Shown in pieces: positions 1 to 7,458 of a DNA stretch of 64,000 bases. The DNA is from Paludibacteraceae bacterium (GTDB lineage: Bacteria; Bacteroidota; Bacteroidia; Bacteroidales; Paludibacteraceae), in NCBI GenBank assembly GCA_017454915.1, contig JAFTCC010000038.1, forward strand, positions 1-64,000. Direction: 5' to 3'. The notes under the pieces were generated by a model. That model made no database searches. It was not told where the DNA came from and was given only the letters and a program-made list of their open reading frames with translations. The position numbers were made by a program, and so were the translations under genes. Every line of letters starts with the position of its first letter. Position 1 is the first letter of the stretch.

Positions 1-742
1 CGCAGTCCGCGTTCTCGACCAAATGAGTGTACGTGCTGGACTTGTCCAATAGCTCGCCGTAGAAGTCGTACGGCTCGCCAAAGCAGACCTCTTCCGTGAG
101 CGTCTTGGCCGTCACGCAATGCGGAATCACCGTCAGGTGCAGGTATTCCGTGTAGGGGCAGCCGTGCGCGTCGGTAGTCGGGTACTCGTAAACGTCCGCC
201 TCGCTGGAATCCGCGCCGTGCCATTTATAGGTGCCGCCCTCGGCTATGCTCACTTCCAAATGCACGTCCTCGACTTTTGGCAAAACAGTCAGATTCAGCG
301 TTACCATCGTGTCGCAGTCGGCGTTCTCTACCAAATGCGTGTACGTGCTGGACTTGTCCAATAGCTCGCCGTAGAAGTCGTACGGTTCGCCAAAGCAGAC
401 CTCTTCGGTCAGCGTCTTGGTCGTAACGCAATGCGGAATCACCGTCAGGTGCAGGTATTCCGTGTATGGGCAGCCGTGAGCGTCTGTCGTCGGGTACTCG
501 TAAACGTCCGCCTCGCTGTAATCCGCGCCGTGCCATGGGTAAACGTCGCCCTCGGCGATGCTCACCTCGATATGCACGTCCTCAACTTTTGGCAAAACAG
601 TCAGATTCAGCGTTACCATCGTGTCGCAGTCCGCGTTCTCAACCAGATGCGTGTACGTGCTGGACTTGTCCAATAGCTCGCCGTAGAAGTCGTATGGCTC
701 GCCGAAGCAGACCTCTTCGGTCAGCGTCTTGGTCGTAACGCA
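1..742. repeat. 312-bp tandem repeats inside the surface-protein gene
   Basis: Bases 1-118, 313-430 and 625-742 are nearly identical, as are about 119-312 and 431-624, which gives a 312-bp unit (104 codons, so the frame is kept). The few differences include GGAATCCGCG versus GTAATCCGCG near 210 and 522. The array continues beyond the left edge. High identity at the DNA level indicates recent duplication or homogenisation, and copy number probably varies between strains. Confidence 0.9.
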
Positions 743-3718
743 ATGCGGTGGCACGACATTGAGGTGCATGGTTACGATGGAGTCGCAGCCGGTAACGCAC
801 GAATAACCCTTGATATAATCGCCTTTCTTGGTGAATGCGTCGCCGTCCCACAGGTACTCCTGCCCCTCCTCTATTGTTACCTCGAAGTATTCGGAATAGG
901 CGTTTTTGCGTGTGATATTGACATTGACTATGCTGTCGCAGCCGTTGGAGCCTTGCAGAATCACGGTATGCGGTCCTTCAGTGCGCAGCCGTTCCGTGCC
1001 AACCATATAGTACTCGTCGCTGCAGACTTCCACCTCAATGTTGGTTACCTGTTTTGGCAGAGCTGTAATGACGAGCGTGGCTATGCTGTCGCAGCCGCCC
1101 GATGATTTCAACTTCTTTGTATAGGTGTTTCCTGCCTCGCAGTCTATGCCGTTCCATGGGATATGCTCGCCGTCGCAGAGCGTCATATTGATTTCTTCCG
1201 TCACTTGGCATGGTTCGCCAATGCCGAGGTGGAGCGTTACAATGCTGTCGCAGCCCGCAACGTTGGTGAAAGTGGCAGAAACAGTGGTGGATTCGGTGTA
1301 AACGGTTCCGTTGAACTCATACGACCCGGTGGTCTGTACGCTGATGTCGGTGTGCGAGCGCGTGTCGGTCAGCGTGAGCCGGTATATCGCCTCTATGCCG
1401 GCTGGGGTGAACACCGTGTCGTTATACACTCCAGACTTATCATAGAACTTGCCACGGAACTCATAGCTGTCGGAAGTGCACAGCACAGCCTCGGTCTTGA
1501 TTATAGGGAACGGCAGCACGACGAGGTTTAACGTGTACTCCTGCTCGCAGCCCGCACCCTTGCTGATGGTCTTGCGGTAGGTGTCGGGCAGCGTGAGCTT
1601 GTCGCCGAAGAAGTCGTAGGTCTGCCCCTCCTGAATGGTGTCGTTGAGCGTAACGTCGCCGCTGCCGGGTGATATGGCGAGCAGCATCTGGTATGTTATG
1701 CAGTTCACGTTGTCGCGGTACTCCAGTGTGTAGTCCACATACTCCTTGTCCTTGTATGCCTCGACGGACGGCAGGGCGAACTCATGGTCGTGGAAGGTGT
1801 ATGTGGGTTGGTAGCAGATGGTGTCGTGCATGATTTCCGTGGGGTCGTTGAGCGTGAGGTGCAGCTCGAATATGCTGTCGCAGCCCTGCGATGACGTGAG
1901 CGTGTCGCGGTAGTAGCCCTCCTCGCGGAACCACTTCCAGTGCCAGCGGTACGACATGCCCTTGTTCACCGTCGCCTCCTCTGTTTTGAAATATGTTGGC
2001 GCGACATCGAGAATGAGCGTTACTATGCTGTCGCAGCCGCCTGCCGAGGTCAGCGTGACATTGTGCTTGCCCTTGCTGCTGAACTCCTGGCCGGCGATGG
2101 TGTATTTGTCACCGTCGCAAATGGTGGCATACACCGTGTCGCGCAGCGTGCTGACGAGGTGCAGGTTGGTGTATGCCGTGTCGCGGCCGTCAGTGTTCTC
2201 CACCGTCATCTGCACGCGGTAGTCGCCCGGGGCTGCGTAAGTGTGCGTCACCGTGGGTTTCGTCGATGTCGTGCCGTCGCCGAGGTCCCACTTGATTGCC
2301 GTGAACTCTACATTAGTGTGTGGCGAGAAAGTTATCGGCTCCTTGTAGCAGCGCGTCTCATTGTAATCGATGTCAGTGCGCGGTTCATCGTTGACCAATA
2401 TCTGCCCTTCAAGGGGTATGGTCGATGAGCCAAAAGTGTAGGCATAACTCTCGCAATGCCCCAAGCCATAGACATGCCCTACAAAGCCATCTTTTGTGGT
2501 CTGCAGCGTATGCGTGCCGTGGCTTATGTGTATCTGTGCGTAGCGGTACTGGCTGTTGCCTGTCACGGGCTGGAACTGCGAGGCAATAGACTGTCCGTCT
2601 AATGTGATGGATGCTGCTCCGGCCGCGGTGGTGACTATGTTGACGAAATGCGTGCGGCTAATAGAAGTCTGGAATGTTGCGAAGGTAAGCCGCTCAATCT
2701 GCTGCTCAAGCGGAGTGATGTGCACGCTGCTCGGGTCGCCTATGTTGTTGTTGGCGGTGGCACCCTCCAAATAAAGGTAGCACGCGGCAGCGGAATTGGT
2801 TTCGATGTACGCGCTGTTGTCCGTCAGGCGGAACTCATAACTCTCCAATGCCCGCAGCGTTGCCCTGACCGCTCCGTTGACTTTCACCTGCGTGCCGTCC
2901 TCGCGGGCTGTTACCATAACCCGGTCACCGCTCTGGCCGCTGGTTTTCGTGACCACAAACTGCTTGCCCCACATCAGCGTAGGTGTCTGCTGCTCCACTA
3001 TGTGGTCGCACCACGGATTGCCCGTCGGAATGTTGACACAAGAGTGTCCAGAAAACACTGCCACGAGTTTGTTGCTCTCTACACGCGAGCCAGAGAAGTC
3101 ATTGCCCGTGTCCTCTGACATCACTTGGTATGTTTCGCCCTTGTTGAGCGAGATTGTGAACGGAACATTCTTGAGCTTTCCGCCTGTGGTGCGGGCATGA
3201 GGCGTTATAGTAACTTGCGTGCCATCTTCCGTGGCAACAACAGCAAACTCGCGTGGGAACTTGTCTCCACTCACCAAAATAACATTCTCGTATGCCTGTA
3301 TGACGTAATCTGTGCCTATACCGTTGATTGGAAGCACTATTGTTGCGTCGTATGTATGTTCACGAAAGTTAGATGCGTAGAGCGCTATCGGCGATGACGA
3401 AGTAATAACCAATCCCCGTTTCTCCACCGTTTCGGCACTATAGGTGTAGCACTGATTGCGCGGCACCACCATTTCGGCAATCGTATTGGCACTAACCTGC
3501 ATCGACTGACTCCAACCAGTTTGCGGGTTTTGCACCATTACAGTGGTGTTCTGGCGCGAAGAGAAAATGAGCTTCAACTCCATCTCGCTTGAGCCGGAAG
3601 ATGTCCTGTAGTTATTCATGAACGTGAGCCAAAACTCCGTACCTTCAGTGGTAGGCTTCTCTGCCCAAAGAAGCAATGGCAGCAGAAAGGTTAATAGTAT
3701 GAGTAAATTGCGTTTCAT
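1..3718 (-). CDS. Large secreted repeat protein with PKD domain (C-terminus beyond left edge)
   Basis: The start at 3718 gives a clear signal peptide (MKRNLLILLTFLLPLLLWA), and the frame is open to base 1, at least 1239 codons. The mature start (TEGTEFWLTFMNN) resembles the N-terminal module of Bacteroidetes IgGFc-binding-like surface proteins. Around 2200-2310 there is a PKD domain (WDLGDGT...HTYAAPGDY). From about 2100 down to base 1 it is a chain of cysteine-containing repeats with the phrase CDSIVTLHL or CDTMVTLNL, ending in near-identical 104-residue units. It is probably an exported cell-surface or adhesin-like protein. A type IX sorting domain would be expected past the edge but cannot be seen. 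The function is unknown. Base composition is GC-rich compared with the next genes. Confidence 0.85.
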   Translation of the reverse strand, partial: MKRNLLILLTFLLPLLLWAEKPTTEGTEFWLTFMNNYRTSSGSSEMELKLIFSSRQNTTVMVQNPQTGWSQSMQVSANTIAEMVVPRNQCYTYSAETVEKRGLVITSSSPIALYASNFREHTYDATIVLPINGIGTDYVIQAYENVILVSGDKFPREFAVVATEDGTQVTITPHARTTGGKLKNVPFTISLNKGETYQVMSEDTGNDFSGSRVESNKLVAVFSGHSCVNIPTGNPWCDHIVEQQTPTLMWGKQFVVTKTSGQSGDRVMVTAREDGTQVKVNGAVRATLRALESYEFRLTDNSAYIETNSAAACYLYLEGATANNNIGDPSSVHITPLEQQIERLTFATFQTSISRTHFVNIVTTAAGAASITLDGQSIASQFQPVTGNSQYRYAQIHISHGTHTLQTTKDGFVGHVYGLGHCESYAYTFGSSTIPLEGQILVNDEPRTDIDYNETRCYKEPITFSPHTNVEFTAIKWDLGDGTTSTKPTVTHTYAAPGDYRVQMTVENTDGRDTAYTNLHLVSTLRDTVYATICDGDKYTIAGQEFSSKGKHNVTLTSAGGCDSIVTLILDVAPTYFKTEEATVNKGMSYRWHWKWFREEGYYRDTLTSSQGCDSIFELHLTLNDPTEIMHDTICYQPTYTFHDHEFALPSVEAYKDKEYVDYTLEYRDNVNCITYQMLLAISPGSGDVTLNDTIQEGQTYDFFGDKLTLPDTYRKTISKGAGCEQEYTLNLVVLPFPIIKTEAVLCTSDSYEFRGKFYDKSGVYNDTVFTPAGIEAIYRLTLTDTRSHTDISVQTTGSYEFNGTVYTESTTVSATFTNVAGCDSIVTLHLGIGEPCQVTEEINMTLCDGEHIPWNGIDCEAGNTYTKKLKSSGGCDSIATLVITALPKQVTNIEVEVCSDEYYMVGTERLRTEGPHTVILQGSNGCDSIVNVNITRKNAYSEYFEVTIEEGQEYLWDGDAFTKKGDYIKGYSCVTGCDSIVTMHLNVVPPHCVTTKTLTEEVCFGEPYDFYGELLDKSSTYTHLVENADCDTMVTLNLTVLPKVEDVHIEVSIAEGDVYPWHGADYSEADVYEYPTTDAHGCPYTEYLHLTVIPHCVTTKTLTEEVCFGEPYDFYGELLDKSSTYTHLVENADCDTMVTLNLTVLPKVEDVHLEVSIAEGGTYKWHGADSSEADVYEYPTTDAHGCPYTEYLHLTVIPHCVTAKTLTEEVCFGEPYDFYGELLDKSSTYTHLVENADC

Positions 3719-3725
3719 CGTTATA

Positions 3726-4187
3726 TTACCACAAATTTGATAGGTTTAATTGACTTTGAAATTGAGACTTATGTTGTTCATTTTGAAGAATTGGCAAATG
3801 AATTCCAATGGCTTCTGGCACAATCAATTTGTTTCGATTGGATGGATAAGCGACTATAACTGGTCTAAAATCAATAGATCCTCTTTCGTTTAATACCTTA
3901 TGCGAATCGATTGACACAAACCCCATAGAAGCGTATTCAACAAAAGTTTCCAAATAGAAATCCAAATCACCGCTTTTGCCCAAAACATTAGTTACTTCTT
4001 GCCCGATACTGACATCGCAAGTATCCAGATGAATTTCTGCAAGTCTTTTTTGTATCTGCCTATTTATTTTAGAATCTACTTCGTTTGGTAAAATATTACC
4101 ATTGGAAGCAACATGAATAGGAATTCCACAAACAACAGCAAACCAGTCAATGTCATGCGTAAGTTGATAATCAATCCTGTATTTCAT
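3726..4187 (-). CDS. Hypothetical protein, partner of the deaminase-like gene
   Basis: A 153-residue soluble protein without signal peptide. Recognisable phrases are DIDWFAVVCGIPIHVASNG near the N-terminus and a basic middle region. I do not know the family. Its start overlaps the stop of the upstream deaminase-like gene by four bases (ATGA), so the two are translationally coupled and probably act together. By analogy with toxin-immunity pairs it could be the protective partner, or a second subunit. This is inferred only from the arrangement. The gene is AT-rich, unlike the GC-rich surface gene that follows at 3718. Confidence 0.7.
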   Translation of the reverse strand: MKYRIDYQLTHDIDWFAVVCGIPIHVASNGNILPNEVDSKINRQIQKRLAEIHLDTCDVSIGQEVTNVLGKSGDLDFYLETFVEYASMGFVSIDSHKVLNERGSIDFRPVIVAYPSNRNKLIVPEAIGIHLPILQNEQHKSQFQSQLNLSNLW

Positions 4188-4615
4188 AGCTTAAATACGT
4201 TTTTGCAGTTTTTACAATATGCTATTTTTTCCAGTGTTCTAGGGCGTATCGTTTCGGTAAAACACAACTGGTTAAGACCACAACTAAAAGATATGATAAC
4301 ACTACGTGCCGCATTAGGCTCCGCGCACCACCCTATTCTATTGCCGTATGATACAGTCCCGATTATTCCTAAATTTTCTAAAGCTGTTTTAAGTGCTGGC
4401 GTTCGAGAATAATCAGTATGAGCTCTTGATGTCTCAATAAACAACTCATTAGATTTAATACGCCTACAACCTACAGCACACGATGGATAATCATAAATAG
4501 TAGAGTGATTCTTAATTCTATTAACTCTCCTACGGATATACTGACATTTTTCCTTAACTATTACAGTTGGCGATTGTCTGTTTATTATTATTCTATATGA
4601 AAAATTTCTTGACAT
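4184..4615 (-). CDS. Putative deaminase-fold protein (toxin-type zinc motif)
   Basis: 143 residues, no signal peptide. The C-terminal half carries WCAEPNAARSVI (about residues 95-106) and ends with YCKNCK (about 135-140). A C/H-A-E motif followed by CxxC is the zinc-binding signature of the cytidine deaminase superfamily, and the Cys-Ala-Glu form is common in bacterial toxin deaminases. The protein has no delivery domain, so it is free-standing. The usual Pro before the first Cys of CxxC is a Tyr here. It overlaps the next gene by four bases. It could equally be a non-catalytic zinc protein; the call rests on the two motifs and their order. Confidence 0.5.
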   Translation of the reverse strand: MSRNFSYRIIINRQSPTVIVKEKCQYIRRRVNRIKNHSTIYDYPSCAVGCRRIKSNELFIETSRAHTDYSRTPALKTALENLGIIGTVSYGNRIGWCAEPNAARSVIISFSCGLNQLCFTETIRPRTLEKIAYCKNCKNVFKL

Positions 4616-4656
4616 AATACAAACTAATTTCTAATTAACAGATTGAATAATGTAAA

Positions 4657-5535
4657 CTATGCATCTTCTTTTATTTCGAAACAAATTGAGTCAATCATTG
4701 GTTTTAGTTCTTCGTAAGATAAATAATATTTACCATAAGAAAGATGAAAAATCATGGTTTCCCACTTATGTGACTGCGCCTTATATATTAGGGTCGAGTC
4801 TGCATCATAAAGCAAAATGGATTGATCTTTAAATGAAACGATATTGATTGCATTGTCAATCTGAAACACCATGAAAGGAACTTCCTTTATTTCAAGTTCG
4901 TATTTATCTTTATCTGATTTCGCTTGCATTATTTTAATGTGATTGTAAGCAGGACGTTGCAGATAATTTATAATGTTTCTTATTGCATCCTTTCTGGTAC
5001 TATCGATATCACTATAATAATGTCCAGAATTACATCCGAATATCACGGCAGTAATAGCTTGAGGATTTATTGTCAACAAATTATTACACATTTGTTTTTC
5101 ATGCATAATGAGTCTTACCTCATTTTCATGTTCCCAACATGTGGCTTTTGTTAATAAAATTTTTAACGCATTCTCTCTGTTGATTGTTGTAATTATCGGG
5201 AATGAATTGGAATACTCAACTCTATATAGTGAATTTTCATTAAAAAAAATAGGGTCATTACTGGTATCAAACTCAATGCAAACGCCTCGATGTTTGTCTG
5301 CATAGTATGCCCACATTAAAATGCTTCTGTTATCCTCTGAAAAGCAGGCTACCCTGCATTCACTTTTTATCTCTTGTACATAATTTGGAATTTTCTCATC
5401 TAAACTGCTGCCCCTGCATTCAAATGGATCATTACAACGTGCAAGGTCAGAAAATTTTATTGTATGTTCTTTCAAGCAAAGTGCTGCGCTTTCTGCTGTG
5501 AAATACATATAAAGTTTTTGTGAAATTTTATTCAT
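4657..5535 (-). CDS. DUF2971 domain protein
   Basis: 292 residues, cytosolic. The family signature is visible: an N-terminal LYMYFTAESAALCLKEHTI stretch, then a CFSEDNRSILMWAYYADKH...GVCIEFD core (about residues 80-110), as in DUF2971 proteins. Their biochemical role is not established; they are frequent in accessory islands, often near defence or mobile genes. The gene is strongly AT-rich and lies between the deaminase-like pair and a surface gene, all on the minus strand. No TAnnTTTG promoter was found directly upstream. Confidence 0.75.
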   Translation of the reverse strand: MNKISQKLYMYFTAESAALCLKEHTIKFSDLARCNDPFECRGSSLDEKIPNYVQEIKSECRVACFSEDNRSILMWAYYADKHRGVCIEFDTSNDPIFFNENSLYRVEYSNSFPIITTINRENALKILLTKATCWEHENEVRLIMHEKQMCNNLLTINPQAITAVIFGCNSGHYYSDIDSTRKDAIRNIINYLQRPAYNHIKIMQAKSDKDKYELEIKEVPFMVFQIDNAINIVSFKDQSILLYDADSTLIYKAQSHKWETMIFHLSYGKYYLSYEELKPMIDSICFEIKEDA

Positions 5536-5722
5536 TTTCTATATATATAATTACCGTTTTGATCGTAATAAGCGTCCAATCCATTAGGCTGTGCTTACTA
5601 AACTCACCTCAATAAAATGAACCGTTCCAAATATCGAAACGTTTGAGATGGCAATTGCCACTACAATTTGGTACAGAATAACTCCATCTCATAATTATAA
5701 TAATTTGGTGTCTAAGTATATT

Positions 5723-6808
5723 TTATCGAACATCTTTCACAAGGCGAACACTAAAACCAACAGACCTTAGAAAATCGACACTAAAGTCATAATTAACATA
5801 AGCTCCATTGCTATTATATATCCTCCCAGCTCTAAAACAACCTGCTCTGTATTCATAATCATACCAATGCTCATATGGATTAGGGATTCTTTTTTCAGTT
5901 CCCTCGGGAAGCCAATACCCCATGCTATTGTTAAAATCAGTAACAGAGTCTCTACGGCCTGCCTCTGGTAAAAAAACAGCACCTAACTTTCCAAGTATTT
6001 GCCACTGGCTATCAGTAAAAAAATTATAATTAAAATTATTAAAACCATTATATTCAATCGTCAATTCTTCTGGTGCTACAAAATTATCACAAAACAATAT
6101 TATCCCATTTGTTCCATTAACATTAGCCAAGCACCACTTATTATGCATCATAATATAACTAAGTTCAGCTTGTTTAATCATACGCCACTCACCTATTGCA
6201 TAATCGTCTATGGTATTATATTGTCCCCAATCTGCATATACCCAACTAACAGAATAAGAAGAAGATAGAGAACAATTTCCACAATTTTTTGGCCGATAGT
6301 CTTCTGGATTAGTTGATACACTCCACGGCTGGTAGGCCTTAGCCTCACTGTCCCAGCCACTCGTGCCCCAGCCGAAAAGGTCTATCCAGCCATCGTAGGT
6401 CTCTGAAATGAGTAAATTATCGCATTTTACGCCATTCCAATAGACATTGCCGTAATCTGCATTACCGACGTAGTCCCACTGATTTTCCGCAAAACGCCAT
6501 GTTCCGGGCTGCGTCGTGCCGTCAGCGCAGAGGTGTGAGCCAAGAGCGGCATTATACTGCAAGTTGCCTGGAGAAAAATACACTTGGTCACCGTTTTCGT
6601 TGACAGTGAATGGCCTCGGTGTGTAATTGCCGCACTGCTGCGCCGGAATTTCGTCTGCCATGGCGGTAGGATATGCCAGATAGGTAGGATTAAGGGCACG
6701 CTGCTCCTCGGTCAGAGTCGTGGCGTTATACGGTAATACGAGTTCGTCTTGCGCATGCGACAAAACACAGAAGGTTACCAATAACAATAATGTGATTTTA
6801 CGAGTCAT
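5723..6808 (-). CDS. FISUMP-like exported protein with lectin-like C-terminal fold
   Basis: 361 residues with a signal peptide (cleavage likely after LSHA, residue 19). Residues 78-85 read FSPGNLQY and 140-152 GWIDLFGWGTSGW, and the end reads GFSVRLVKDVR. These phrases mark the large paralogous Bacteroidetes family related to the Fibrobacter FISUMP domain, thought to have a C-type-lectin-like fold. Ligands are unknown. The first half (to about residue 169) is GC-richer and the second half (below about 6300) is markedly AT-rich. Structured RNA copy A ends 72 nt upstream on the same strand. Confidence 0.8.
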   Translation of the reverse strand: MTRKITLLLLVTFCVLSHAQDELVLPYNATTLTEEQRALNPTYLAYPTAMADEIPAQQCGNYTPRPFTVNENGDQVYFSPGNLQYNAALGSHLCADGTTQPGTWRFAENQWDYVGNADYGNVYWNGVKCDNLLISETYDGWIDLFGWGTSGWDSEAKAYQPWSVSTNPEDYRPKNCGNCSLSSSYSVSWVYADWGQYNTIDDYAIGEWRMIKQAELSYIMMHNKWCLANVNGTNGIILFCDNFVAPEELTIEYNGFNNFNYNFFTDSQWQILGKLGAVFLPEAGRRDSVTDFNNSMGYWLPEGTEKRIPNPYEHWYDYEYRAGCFRAGRIYNSNGAYVNYDFSVDFLRSVGFSVRLVKDVR

Positions 6809-6880
6809 GGAAGTATTTGCTATTTACGAATTAACACTAAGTCTAATAAGTCCTTAGAAAGATACTAAAGGACAAGACAC

Positions 6881-6913
6881 AAAAAAAAGCGTGAAACACA
6901 TTTGTTTTCACAC
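6881..6913 (-). terminator. Intrinsic terminator of RNA copy A
   Basis: On the minus strand GTGTGAAA pairs with TTTCACGC (one G-U pair) around a 9-nt loop, followed by eight U. The homologous copy at 53213-53245 has G-C in place of the G-U pair. Confidence 0.85.
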
Positions 6914-7154
6914 TAATGAAGGTCTTCGCATACCCATGTCAAGTAGAAAACAGCAGATGCCTCACGCCCGATATGATAACCCACCCACTGTCCCCGAGGG
7001 GCGTGAGGAAAGGATATAACATATCCTACGCGGACATTCATTGCTGCTGTCACGTCTTGACATTAGAAAAGTTGCGAAGTTTTCATTAGTCGTGAACAGC
7101 TCCAATAAACGCCTTTAATTATGTCCTTTGCCACCGGAGTGCATGACTCCTATG
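6881..7154 (-). ncRNA. Structured RNA of unknown family, copy A
   Basis: Homologous over its length to 53213-53516. Transcription runs leftward from the promoter at 7161-7191 to a U8 tract at 6888-6881. Helices (plus coordinates): 7136-7140/7146-7150; 7046-7054/7091-7100 with one bulged base; 7012-7017/7021-7026 (GGATAT with a 3-nt loop); 6960-6969/6999-7008 (10 bp); terminator stem 6889-6896/6906-6913. Conserved unpaired blocks include AATAAACGCCTTT (7104-7116) and GTTGCGAA (7071-7078). No reading frame is open in both copies. The start of the FISUMP-like gene is 72 nt beyond the terminator, so the RNA could be a free small RNA or a leader. I could not match it to a known family. Confidence 0.75.
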
Positions 7155-7160
7155 ACAAGG

Positions 7161-7191
7161 CAAAGTTAATGATATTTTTTTATATTGCAAA
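7161..7191 (-). promoter_or_regulatory. Promoter of RNA copy A
   Basis: On the minus strand TTTG (7191-7188) lies 19 nt from TAACTTTG (7168-7161). This matches the Bacteroidetes consensus TTTG-N19-21-TAnnTTTG exactly. The start of transcription is expected near 7154. Confidence 0.8.
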
Positions 7192-7240
7192 ATGCCAATT
7201 GAAAACGTGGTTACGGGCTATAAAACGGAAACTAAAACCC

Positions 7241-7380
7241 ATTCGCTTAATTAGCGAACAAAAAATCTAAGGACTTAAAAGGACTAAAAGGAGAAAAAAC
7301 TTCGCCCAATTCGTGTCATTCGTGAACAATAACCAAAACCCGCAAACGTTCTTACGGACACGACATGTCGTGTCCCTACA
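7241..7380. repeat. Short repeats and 20-bp palindrome shared with 53590-53766
   Basis: This stretch contains AAGGACTTAAAAGGACTAAAAGG, CAATTCGTGTCATTCGTGAA and the perfect palindrome GGACACGACATGTCGTGTCC (7356-7375) followed by CTACAG. The same phrases occur in the same order after RNA copy B. No coding region is visible. They may be part of one mobile or duplicated intergenic module. Confidence 0.75.
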
Positions 7381-7400
7381 GGACAAATTCCGTAGCAATC

Positions 7401-7432
7401 AAAAAAACTGCCTCGCAGTGAGCAAGGCAGTT
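7401..7432 (-). terminator. Terminator of the C10 protease gene
   Basis: AACTGCCT (7406-7413) pairs with AGGCAGTT (7425-7432). On the minus strand the stem is followed by a run of seven U. It lies 27 nt after the protease stop codon. The same hairpin, including its loop, occurs at 12865-12898. Confidence 0.85.
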
Positions 7433-7458
7433 CTTTGAAATATGGTATCAATACTTAG

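Noticed and set aside
1-3718. Plus-strand frames over the left-edge region
   Set aside because: They come from the antisense of the repeat array; the minus frame is open over the full length with signal peptide and PKD domain.
4113-4412. Plus-strand frame across the deaminase-like pair
   Set aside because: It crosses two coupled minus-strand genes with better motifs and has no recognisable content.
5723-6808. Target protein of a diversity-generating retroelement
   Set aside because: The lectin-like C-terminus prompted the idea, but there is no reverse transcriptase or template repeat in the window.
6881-7154. RNA copies as 6S RNA, tmRNA, RNase P or SRP RNA
   Set aside because: None of the conserved cores of these RNAs is visible, and the helix layout (several short stems plus a terminator) does not fit a 6S-type long hairpin.
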